Of a DNA stretch of 64,000 nt, positions 33,121-44,700 are shown piece after piece. Location: assembly GCA_023213315.1 (NCBI GenBank), contig JAKCPI010005090.1:1-64000 (forward strand), read 5' to 3'. Each line of letters starts with the position of its first letter. Position 1 is the first letter of the stretch. Under the pieces are notes generated by a model. It was not told the DNA's origin and ran no database searches. It worked only from the letters and a program-made list of their open reading frames with translations. The stretch comes from Euborellia annulipes (Eukaryota > Arthropoda > Insecta > Dermaptera > Anisolabididae). The translations under genes were made by a program, and so were the position numbers.

Positions 33121-33794
33121 ATTATTATTAGGTTTGTTCGTTTATTGCAATTGGATGCACATTGGATACCTATTGCCCAAAATGTGCGCCCAAACGTCGT
33201 TTGATTAGAAAAAGTGGGCGGAGTTAGGACGGAGTTGGGGCGGAGTTAGGGTAACTTCCTCTTAGTTTGATTCTATCCTTGGGTAACCCCGGGTAATTTC
33301 CCAGATGTTTGGTTCAAAATTGAGCATCCATGGGCAAGCTCCCAAGTCCCGCCCCTCAAGCAAGTGGGCGGAGCCTGGTAAGCACTTGCCCGCTCCCAGG
33401 TGTTTGTTTTTCTCGCTTTGGGTGCCGGCAGGGTGCCGGTGGACGGGCAAATTTACACGTGATTCATAGCAGGTGTAAAAATAGGGTAAGAGAAAGTTCT
33501 ACAGATTGAAGTTAGCGACAAGTTAGCGCGGTACAATTTTTTAGAAAAACACATATTCACTTCGAAGAGTTGCTACCTTAAGATCAAATTTCTGTTTTAT
33601 AGATTAAAATCATTCCCTGATATTCTCTGATTTAAATTTAAAAAATTGTAAAAATTTAAAAAAATTGTATTTTAACTAATTTCATTTTAATCTTTTTTCT
33701 ATTTATATTAAATCTTGGAACAAGATGTTTTAAGCATTAAATGATATTTATTTTATTTTTCTTTAATATATATATACGATATATATATATATAT

Positions 33795-34339
33795 TAGGGT
33801 GATTCTTATTTTGGACTTTTTCGATTTTTTTTTCGATGATAGTCCTAAATCGGTTGCACATCTATAAAAAAAAATTCATGCCAAGTTTTAGCTCCTAATT
33901 TTAATATAAACCCGGACCTCCCATAGTTAAAGTTTTTAATGGAAATAAAATAGGAAAAGCTGTGTTATAACTTTGGAATTTTTCACTTCATGTACTAATG
34001 AACAGATCATCAATTTGACTAGTTCAAGCGTTATTCGAAGTCAAAATTAACTAGAACTTTGATTTTGACCTCGAATAAGGCTTGAACCAGTCAAGTTGGA
34101 AAAAAATCATAAGAGATCTTTTTTGTAAAACGTTAAATTTTCTATAAGAATTATCATTTGCCGACATGATCTGTTCATTAGTACATGAGGTGAAAAATTC
34201 CAAAGTTATAACACAACTTCCGGGTTTATATTAAAATTAAGAGCTAAAACTTGGAATGAATTTTTTTTATAGATTTGCAACCGATTTAGGACTACCATTG
34301 AAAAAAAAATCGAAAAAGCCCAAAATAAGAATCACCCTA
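33795..34339. mobile_element. MITE with long inverted arms, TTAGGG type
   Basis: TTAGGGTGATTCTTATTTTG is mirrored by CAAAATAAGAATCACCCTAA. The arms stay complementary for well over 100 bp (TCCTAAATCGGTTGCA against TGCAACCGATTTAGGA). Inner portions pair too (AAAGTTATAACACAACTT). TA repeats flank it. Confidence 0.75.
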
Positions 34340-35082
34340 ATATATATGTTATGTTATGTTAAGTTTGTTGAGGAAGATTTTCTATCATATTTCTGTTTAT
34401 ATTTTAATTTTAATCTTCTATTTATATTAAATCTTGGAACAAGATGTTTTAAGTAATAAATGATATTTATTTTATTTTTCTTTAATATATATATATATAT
34501 ATATATATATTCTATTAGATAGGTGTTTGCTCTTAATAATAACTTATTTGAAAATAAAGATCCTTGTCAGCAAATCTTATCTTGTTTAAATGCGCAGATT
34601 CCCATATAACTCCCCATGCTTTTTCTATAAATGGAATAAACTATTTTTTTATAAAGTTAATCGCAGATTACAGGCTGGAGAGGTTGAACATCTCAATTTA
34701 TATATAAGGAAACCTAAATTTTCTCTTATTCTTTATTAAAAAATTTTTTCGCTCCAACGATTTTGATTAAAATTCAAAAATCGGCTAATCTTTACTATAA
34801 AGTTCGCTCCCACCAGAGAGCGCTGGCGGGCTTTACTCACGATTCTTTCGTTCTCCCACTTTGTGATTCGTTCTTTAAATTTAATTTTAAAATCGTCATG
34901 ATAATATTCAACATATAACATATTCCTGAGACAAAAATAAACAAAAAACAAAAAAAATAAAAATAATCATAAAAATATTCAACACAATATGCCTTGGAAA
35001 AAAAATTGTTTATACCCGCCATCAGAGAAGGATCACGCCGAGGAGAGTCAGTCTTAAGGTAAGGATCTACTTTTTTTTAAAC

Positions 35083-35700
35083 AACTTGCAGGGGTCCTGA
35101 ATTAATTGTTTCGGTCCGGTGCAGTTAGGTTTTCCTTTAGATAATAAAGTGATTTGGTAGCAATAATATTTTAAAAAAACTTGTAGGGATCCCTTGTCCG
35201 AGAGCCGCCGGAGGCGGCTCGAGACCTTCGGTTAATTAAGGTCGGTTCTGTTTTAGATTAAAAAATATTCATCCAGAATATTTTAAAGAACTTGCAGGGA
35301 TCCCTTGTCCGAGAGCCGCCGGAGGCGGCTCGAGACCTTCGGTTTTAAGTTCGGTTATTTTATTTTTAGAAAAAAATTCAAAACAACTAGGGAATTCTCG
35401 GCTTCGGTTCGGTTTGGTTCGGCTCGGCTCAGTTCGGTTCAAAACCATCCAGTTAGAAGCGATTCGGTAGCTTTTAAAAAAATTTTCGGGCCCGAAGGGT
35501 CCGAAAATTTTTTTTAAGGGCTACCGAATAGCTTCTAACTGGATGGTTTCGAACCGAACTGAGACGAGCCGAACCGATCCGAAACCGAACCGAAGTCGAC
35601 ACTAGTGACAAAACAACTTCAGGGGACACGACCTAATTGTTTCGGTCCTTCGGTTGCAGTTCGGTTTCCTTCGATTAAAGAAAATTTAAAAAAACTAGGG
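35083..35700. repeat. Tandem repeat array with G+C hairpins
   Basis: About six degenerate units begin AACTTGCAGGG or AACTAGGGAATTC and run into CGGTTCGGTT-type sequence. Two units carry GAGCCGCCGGAGGCGGCTC, a perfect 8-bp stem with a GGA loop (about 35210 and 35315). From 35395 to 35600 the array becomes a palindrome centred near 35492 (TTTTCGGGCCCGAAGGGTCC). Its arms are built of GGTTCGGCTCGG repeats. Confidence 0.65.
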
Positions 35701-37057
35701 AATTCTCGGCCTTAGTGACAAAACAAATAGCATGCCTAAATAAACCTAAAAAAGTAAGTAAAAATATATATTTTTAATGGTTAATGTGGTCCTCGTATTT
35801 CTTCAAAATTTTCCTTATTTTGGCATATATCTCGATCAAATTGGCTTACCGACACCTCTTTTAGGCTAATAAAGGGAAGGGAGGGTGAATTCTCCCTGAA
35901 AAACTTCCCAATAATTTACTTACCGTATTATAGGATCACGCCAAAAAATGTTCATCAAGAATATTAAAAAAAAAAAAAAAAACATGCATCTTAAAGAAAA
36001 GAACGAAAGAATCATGAACGAAGAGCTAATTTCAAAAAAAGAACTAGTCAGATGTAGCCAGCGCTCTCTGGTGGGAGCGAACTTTATAGTAAAGATTAAC
36101 CCAAAAATCAATTATTTTTTAGATGTTCTTTAAAATGCAAAATGAGAACATTTTTTCTATTGAAATCTTTTGAAGCACATTTTGCTCTTGTACTTGATAG
36201 GAGAGATGGTTGCTATGGTAACAAATACAATCTTGAATACAAATGTATCGTCAACACAAAAAAAAATTTTTTTTAGGTTTTTTGTTATCTATTGAGGTGT
36301 TGGATTATTCAATAAACTAAATAGTTTTTTAAGCATCAATAATCAATAATTGATCTGTGATCAAGGTTTAGGCAGTGAATAAAAAATTAAAAAAAACTCC
36401 AAAAAATCCCAAACAAAAAGTGAAGTTAGAAACAAGGGATTTTTTAATTAAACCAGGTTTGCTGCTAACTTTACGGCTTCTTTGAGTTTTTAGGGTGGTA
36501 AAGTGGCTTGCTACTTTATCGACAAGTAGGCGGGAACATATGCAATTGAAGGAAAACATGTGCCAGTCGTGTTTTGTCTGGTGAGGTCTGGGTAAGGTTT
36601 CGGGGCAGCCCAAAGCACACCCCAGAACAGCACAAGAGCATCCAAAAGTAGCCTGACAGCTATGTTAGTTTTCACATAGAGAGGGGGTGAGAAGGCGTGT
36701 ATTTGGGGAAATGTGGGCTTGGGCTACTTGTGCCCATCCACGTCGGGCGATAAACGAACAAACCTATTCATATTAAAAATTTCCAAGTGGGAAAAAAATA
36801 TTTTTTTATAAATTAAATTATTCTAACTTTAAAAAACAATTTAGAATAATTTTTTTTATAAATTTTTATTTTTGTTTTAATTAATTTTTCATTATTAAAA
36901 AAAAAAAAATTAAATTCAGATGTCTTGTTAAAAATTTCTATTTTCTTTTTTTCAAAGCGACCCAATGGGTCATTGAGTAATTTGGTTATTTATAAGAAAT
37001 TTTAAATAAATTATAAAATCGCCCTCCTCACGCGAGGTATAATAAAGAGTTAAGAAT

Positions 37058-38377
37058 AAAAAAAAAAAGTGCAGGAGGTGGATTTGAACTCGCGAAGTTT
37101 GGTAACGTGAGAATGGAAAAAATTATAGATTTCTTGATGACGAATTAACCACCTGAGCCAACGTTTACTTATTTATGTTAGGGACAAATAAGCCATATAA
37201 GAAACATAAAATAAAAGAATAATAAAAAAATTTTAATATTTCACATATGATATATCATTTTTCATTATTTTTTATGCTGATTAATAATTTATAACCAAAA
37301 TTCCAAAAACATGCATAGTTTTCAAATAATTCAATGGACAAACGTCAGATTGTTTATGCCTTGATGTATTTAAACCAAAAACTCTATCTAACATATGATA
37401 CATGTAATTAATTCTTGAATTCTCCCTGATTCCAGAGAACTAAAGCCCTTTTAATTATATGATCTAATTTGGGAGTTATTGACGATCAAAGTTAAGCTTA
37501 TTTTCGACCTTAATGTCATCAACATTCAATTTTCTATATTATCGAAAAAGCTTATTTAGCATTGTCTGATTAAAACCAAATTTTTACCAGAGATTTATAA
37601 TTAATAAATGAGTTTTTTTCTAAAGTTTCATTGAGATTGGTAAAGAAATAAATAAAATATTCACTATTTTGTAAATTGAGTTTTAGAATTCGGGATCCCG
37701 GATGGGTAAAGAGAGCGATCTATGAACCGTGTCTAGGCTTCTATCTGAGATCCCAAATTCTAAAACTCAATTTACAAAATAGTGAATATTTTATTTATTT
37801 CTTTACCAATCTCAATGAAACTTTAGAAAAAAACTCATTTATTAATTATAAATCTCTGGTAAAAATTTGGTTTTAATCAGACAATGCTAAATAAGCTTTT
37901 TCGATAATATAGAAAATTGAATGTTGATGTCGAAAATAAGCTTAACTTTGATCGCCAATAACTCCCAAATTAGATCATATAATTAAAAGGGCTTTAGTTC
38001 TCTGGAATCAGGGGGAATTCAAGATTTAATTACATGTATCATATGTTAGATAGAGTTTTTGGTTTAATTACATCAAGGCATAAACAATCTGACGTTTCCC
38101 CATTGAATTATTTGAAAACTATGCATGTTTTTGGAATTTTGGTTATAAATTATTAATCAGCATAAAAAATAATGAAAAATGATATATCATATGTGAAATA
38201 TTAAAATTTTTTTATTACATCTTTTATTTCATGTTTCTTATAAGGCTTATTTCTCCCTAAACGAATTAATTGAATTGTGGCTCAGGTAGTTAATTCGTCC
38301 TCAAGCAATCTATATTTTTTTCCATTCCCACGTAACCAAACTTCGCGAGTTCAAATCCACCTCCTGCACTTTTTTTT
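37058..38377. mobile_element. 1.32-kb palindrome with tRNA-like ends, copy 1
   Basis: Two arms of about 600 bp are near-perfect inverted copies around a unique loop at 37690-37755. Each arm ends in a tRNA-like sequence facing outwards: GGCTCAGGTGGTTAATTCG resembles an A box, and GCGAGTTCAAATCC a B box. CTGCAC and a T-run, a polymerase III terminator, follow directly. The tRNA-like parts lie at 37165-37069 (minus) and 38275-38370 (plus). The second copy is at 61630-62949. Confidence 0.75.
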
Positions 38378-38730
38378 AAAATCATATTATCAATTTCCCT
38401 TTATTTTTAAAGCTAACTTATAAAATTCATTCACTTGTCGAAAGAAATAATTTGTGGCAAAATAAAATCTGGTCGTTTGAATTAATTATAAAGCTATAGG
38501 AATTTTTTTATTTAGCTTCCCCCACATAAAATATATGAAGAGTGTGAATTTATAAAAAAAAAAAAAAAAAAAAGGGAAATTTAAATTCACAAAAATAAAC
38601 AATAAAACTGGCATAATAAATTTTTAATAAAAAATTTCTTGAATACATGAGAAACGATATAAGGTCAAGGCTTGATATAAGGTAATCTTTTACATACATA
38701 GGAATATTTAAAAAAGCCGCCTAGTGACAA

Positions 38731-38785
38731 ATTTGATTGGTTGAGTGACGTCATAATTCGTCAAATTCGCCAACCAATCAGAGCT
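38731..38785 (+). promoter_or_regulatory. CRE and CCAAT promoter of the zinc-finger gene
   Basis: A perfect cyclic-AMP response element TGACGTCA lies at 38746-38753. An inverted CCAAT box (GATTGG, 38735-38740) and a direct one (CCAATCAG, 38774-38781) flank it. The cluster is about 200-245 bp upstream of the start codon at 38982. Such spacing and pairing is typical of a TATA-less housekeeping promoter. Confidence 0.6.
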
Positions 38786-38981
38786 CAAAGTCATCCCCAC
38801 TACTTTTCAAAGGTATTTATTCACTTATTTCGACTTATTTGCTCACTTGTTTTTTTTTTTACAAGCATGATTCTGTTTGATCTGTGATGTTATATTACTC
38901 ATGTGTGTTTATAAATATTTACTGATAAGTATATTTAGAAGACCATATATTTCATAACTTTTAACATATCCCAGTTTGAAA

Positions 38982-41676
38982 ATGGCTTTAAAATATAATA
39001 ATATGCTTCCCACAAATTTAAATTATTCATTTCAAGAGACATTAAATTCTTTACAAAATCAAATCGAACAACAAATTGGCACTAAACTTTCTTTTAAGAT
39101 TTTAGATGAAACAATTTATACCGATAATATTAATAAACAACATAATTTAAATAATAAACCACATAATTTAAATATTAAACAAAATGAACAAAAAAGTGTA
39201 CCACAAAAATCATTACCCATTTCTCCTAAAAAAGTGAAAATCTTTGAAGTTGGTGAAGACGAAATCGTCCAAGAAGAGGATTTCAATCCAGGAAAACTTT
39301 GTCGACTATGTACTGGAAGTATAGAGCCTATGTTTATGATTTTTAGCCGACAAGGAAAAGAATTACGTTTGGAAGAGAAAATCAATAATGTTATACCAAA
39401 TCATGTAAGTATACCACCTCAAGATTATTCTAATTATTTATATTAAAATTTAAAATTCTTTTTTTTTGTATTTATATAATACAAGCATCTTTATAAATTC
39501 AAATAAACTACTAAATCTACCTTGAAATCAATTCTTTTTTGTTTTGTAAGAATAAATAAATAAATATAAAGGATATTTTAATTTTTAACAGTATAAATTA
39601 TATCGTCGTTTGGAAAGCAGAAGTGGTTATTTTAATAATTATAAATATACAGTATCAATTCTGCTCACCGGCCAAGTTGGTGAATGACTGTAGGCTGAAC
39701 TTACAGAGATATATTTCACATATTCTACCTTATTTTCATTAATTTATTCACTACTTTACTATTATAAATAGGTTTAAAGAATAGTGAAGTATAATAATAT
39801 AAATAAAAAAATTCATTTTATATAAAAAAAAAAAAATGGATTTGAGCACATGTGATTCTCAACCGACAATATAAGTTATATATATATTAATATAGAAATT
39901 AATCACTTGAATAATTGAACGTGGCTGTAGCTGATATGTTTAATGGAAATGAATTAATCACTTACAAAACCCGGCTATGGGGTTTAAGTTGATAAGAGTT
40001 AATCCCTATATAAATATATATAATAATATATATTGAGAATAATTCTGGGATGGTCATGAAGCTTTTTTTTTTTTGTTTCATTTTGAACATTGAACAGATA
40101 TTCTTAAAAAGGACTTGCCTTGAATATCATGACCACCTTAGATTTAAAACTCGATGTAAAATTAAATTCCAAAATTAATATGAGAACTTATGAAACGGTA
40201 ATATTTAATTCTATTTATGGTATTTTCCTTGTCGATATTCGGCAAGTTCTTAAACGGTTTAATTAATATTTTCAGATTTTATTTTGGGATTAACAAGCTG
40301 CTTTTGTAATTAATCTTTAATTTTATCTTCATAAAAATAACTAACTTAATAATTCAAATCACTTTGATCATTATTTTAAAATTATCACATGTTAAGAGAA
40401 GAAACGATCTTTTAGAATTTGTATAATTTTATATCTCTATATACCTGTATATATAATTTAAAAAAACTTTTGATTTCACTGTTGTGTCGTATTAATAAAA
40501 TTGTTTTATCTTTTAAAAAAATTATGACAAAACTGCCAAATTCCCAAATCTATAATTAAAATACTATACGTAGAATTAATTATTAAAAAAAAGCTTATTC
40601 TATTTCAAATAGTTTGTTGGTTCAGTATCCTTGTTTCAAAAATTCCAAATAAAAAATATATTTCTTGGGTTATGGATTTATTCTAATACTCAATTTATAT
40701 ATATACACTATTGTAATACTTTTGTAATAAAACCATAACCCAAGAAATATACTTTTTACATATACATAAAATTTTTGAAGCAAGGATACTCATCTGATTA
40801 ATAAACTTTTTGAAATAGAATAAGTTTTTTTATATATTTTTATAGCTATATACAATTAAGATACTAATAAGGTAACGTTAGAATGTATATACTTCTATAC
40901 TATATTTATTAATCACTTATTCTTGTTTATAGGTGAATATCACAGATAATCTTCCCAAACAAATTTGTAAAATGTGTGTTAAAGAATTACAATCAGGCAA
41001 ATGCACTGGTTCTGTTTGGAAAGACGCAGAGACTGTGTTAAATTTATATTTAACTGACAAAAAGTTTATGTAAGTCATTTAATATTATAATTAAACTAAT
41101 GAAGAAAAGTCGATGGGCAGTCACATATACCTTATGTTATGTAGACCCGAGACACAAGGGGTCTAATTGCCATTTTAAATATTTTGAGTAAATCAAAGTT
41201 TAAGTTTGAAAAACACACACATCTATTAGTTGGTGAAGGTGCGCTTAATTGGCGATAAATAACCACTCAAAATATTACTATTTTAACTACCATAATTTCA
41301 ATAAAACTGGACATTTTAGAAAATGTCACTTAGACCCCTTGTGTTCTAGGGTCCTCATATATATGTTCTGGAAGGATTCCACGTTTGAGTGGAAGTGAAG
41401 ATATATTTTCTCAGGTTCAGACCAAGAAGAGACCAGAAACGTCGAGTAAATATCAACAACCAACGTGACTCAACCGGAGTAAATTTATCATTACATTATT
41501 ACACTGCGCGTCAAAACCTTCATTTTGTTTCATCTTAGGAAGACCTATTCTAATCTATCTTAATGATGCTCTAATTTAATAAACATTTAATGTGAAATAT
41601 CTTATACATTTCTAAGTGAATTGTACAGAAATACAAATCATTTTAATCAATTTGATACAATTTAATTAAAATAAAG

Positions 41677-41718
<42 letters not shown>

Positions 41719-44700
41719 TATCTCTTGATATGATTTGTTGGATATTAATTAAAAATTTTGTTTTTATAATATAAAATAGCGAAAAACTGAAATGGAAAGT
41801 TTATACTGAAATTTTAGAAATTTAGCGTTGATAAAATATTCATATATATTTGTCTTTGTTTTATTTAAATTTTAATTATTTATTAAAATGATATTGTGTT
41901 TAATTTACTTAGAAATGTATAAGATATTTCATATAAAATGTATATAAAATTACTGTTTCATTAAGATAGATTTGAACAGGTCTTATTAAGAAAAATCAGA
42001 GTTAGGTTTTTTTATTTTGAATCACATTATATATATATATATATATATATTAATGGAATCAGCCCATTCCTTCCTAATGCTCAGGGGAAATTGTGGGTAG
42101 TGGGGGTCCACGAGCTACCCAAGCTGGGATTGGCAGTCCTGTTCTTTACATGTCTGTCCCTTCCTTCTATATTTTCAACAGGCGTCAGACCGTGCAAGGG
42201 GCCAGCCTGTTCTATTTCTTCCTGTCGCAAAAAAAACATTCTGCTGACCCCGCAATGCGGGAATAGGGTCAGGAGAGCCCATTCCTTCCTAATGTAGACC
42301 TTAAAGAGATGTCCTTTGTAAAATTATTTTTATTTAAGTTTTATTTTTCTTCCAGAACCACACAACTTTCATTAAAAACCTATAATAAAGAAAATTCCAA
42401 TTCGGATACCGAATCAGAAGCGAATACTGAAACCTTCCATTGTCCATTATGCACAGAAGGATTCATGCATTGTATGCCAGAACCACCGGTATTCGAGGAT
42501 AATAATAAACTTGATAAATATTCTTTAAGTGAACATCTTATTTTGTCTGACAAGCGAAAACGAGGACGGCCTAAATCAAATAATCCAAAATATATAAGAA
42601 AAAGAGGTCGACCCAGGAAGGACTCTTATAATAGTTTTGATGTGGAAGATTCAGTTAAAGTTAATCCTGATGGCACAATACAGGTTAGAAAATTTTATTA
42701 TTTATTTATTTTCCTTCGCTCAAATGGAGGTGTTTTAGGTCATCTAAAAGCCATTATATATGAAAAAAGCTTTGAAACCATCCCGTTGGGATTTCCTAGA
42801 AAACCTTTCCTTCATTTGAAGAAAATTCATGATAAAAAAATTTGGTGAAAATCATGATTAAAGAAAAATTATTTCTAAATCATTATTTTTTTTTTTTTAA
42901 TAAATAAAATGAATGTATTTTAATCAAAAAGAAAAACTATAATAATTAGAATTTAGCAATTATTTTTATCAGTATTTCTGAGAATTCATATTAAATATAT
43001 GACCACTTAACTTTACTTTTCATTAATTCTCGTCAAATACAAAAAAAAAAAAACTTTTTTATAATCAAAACGAAAAAAAAACGGCTACCATTCATTGGTC
43101 TTGTTCCTTAGAAATATTATATATTAAAACCATTTTCTTTACATGAGCGACAATTTTGATGGCTTGGCCCACCATCATCATGAAAATTACATCAAAATTA
43201 TTATATAATTGAAAAAACTGTTTTATTGGATGGACAAATTATGATATATATATATATATATATATATCGAGAAATAACTAAACTTTAGCAATAAAGAAAA
43301 TTATATTTAGATTTATTCCATTTATATTATTAATGTGCATTTACCTAAATTCTTTAAATAACGAAATGAAAAAATGAAGTATTTCTTTTAATTACAGATG
43401 CCAAATTTAGAAATGAATTAATTTTTACTTTCTCTTAGCTATATATATATATATATAATATATAATATATATAGATATGTGTGTTAATATATATTTCATG
43501 AGAAAGTATTCCTGTCAAAATGTCGAGATTTTGATGGATATACCCGTTTTGAGGTCCCATGAATACAAAAAAGTGGTTTTCGCAACTTGGTCTGTCTGTG
43601 TGTGTGGTGTCTGTGAACAAAATATCTCAACAACGTTAAGAGCTAGGAGGTTGAAATTTTATATTCAAGTTAGGCACCCATGTGAGGGGCGAAAATGAGC
43701 TTTTAAATAAAACCGGCCAAAGAGTAGGGGCCTACTAGTACTTGGTGTAGGAAGGGAAAAACAAAAAATAAAATTTTTTTATTTTCCCAAATGAGTTTAT
43801 TTCCTAATATTTCGAAGGCACAAAGGCTTCTTCAGAGGAAGCTGAAACAATCATAATGTTAACAAAAGTATTTTTTATAATAAATGATGATTGGGAAAGC
43901 CTGGTGTAGATAGATGATGAACGACAATTGGCATTAGTTGTACCTCATTTTACACTCCCCTAACATTACAATAAACTATTATTATTTATAATCCAAGAAA
44001 ACTTATCTCCACATTCATCCAGCCGCGGAAACCTTCCAGAACATATATATATATATATATTCAGATATATATATATATATCGTATAAAACAAATAGTTGT
44101 TTCCAATTATATAATAAGAATTTTGACTTAATTTTCAAGCCTGATGATGGAATTAAGCTATCGAAACTGCTTGCTAGTCATTCATGATTAATAAACCTGT
44201 AAAAACAAAAAAACAATTGTTTTTATTTAAACCAATTGGAACGAGGTTAATTACAATAAAACTTCCCTCAACAGGTTTTTTTAATAATAAGAATAGAAAT
44301 TCAAACTATCCAAACAGACCTGCGAAATTGGAGAGTTATTAAAATTTTCTCTGACTCCGGCTCCTCTTCATATAATTATTTCTTTTTTATATTTATAATT
44401 TTCTAATTAATATATAATACAAATAATGTTCTGGTTCAATATTCAAGCGTTTTAGCTCAGCATATTAGTATGGCAAATGCATTTGAGCTGATATTTCATG
44501 GTAGCCGTCTTGTCAAAAAAATTTTTTATGAAAAGCATATAACCGAATATTTATTTATTAATTTAAATAGGTGGAAAAGGTAGGTACCTGCAGTCACACC
44601 TGCTTATTTGTACTAAATCCGCCCCTATTTGTACTAAATCAGCAGATAAGTGGTGCGACTCCCGGCGGTTCCTATCTTTTTCGTCAAATCGAATTAATAA

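Larger units (their letters stand above)
33126..36776. mobile_element. 3.65-kb composite transposon
   Basis: AGGTTTGTTCGTTTATTGC opens and GCGATAAACGAACAAACCT closes the unit as imperfect inverted termini. The flanking ATT on each side is a possible 3-bp target duplication. Sub-terminal regions are G+C-rich (33180-33430, 36540-36740) and show no intact frame. The interior is filled by other elements: the MITE at 33795, the GGTTCGG repeat array at 35083-35700, and inverted copies of an AGCGCTCTCTGGTGGGAGCG repeat at 34802-34835 and 36055-36090 joined to R1 pieces. Confidence 0.5.

Noticed and set aside
42309..42355. ATG at 42309 as an alternative start for zinc-finger exon 3
   Set aside because: It lies upstream of a strong acceptor (TTTTTCTTCCAG), and the intervening residues are intronic in style. 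The ZAD exons join in phase without it.
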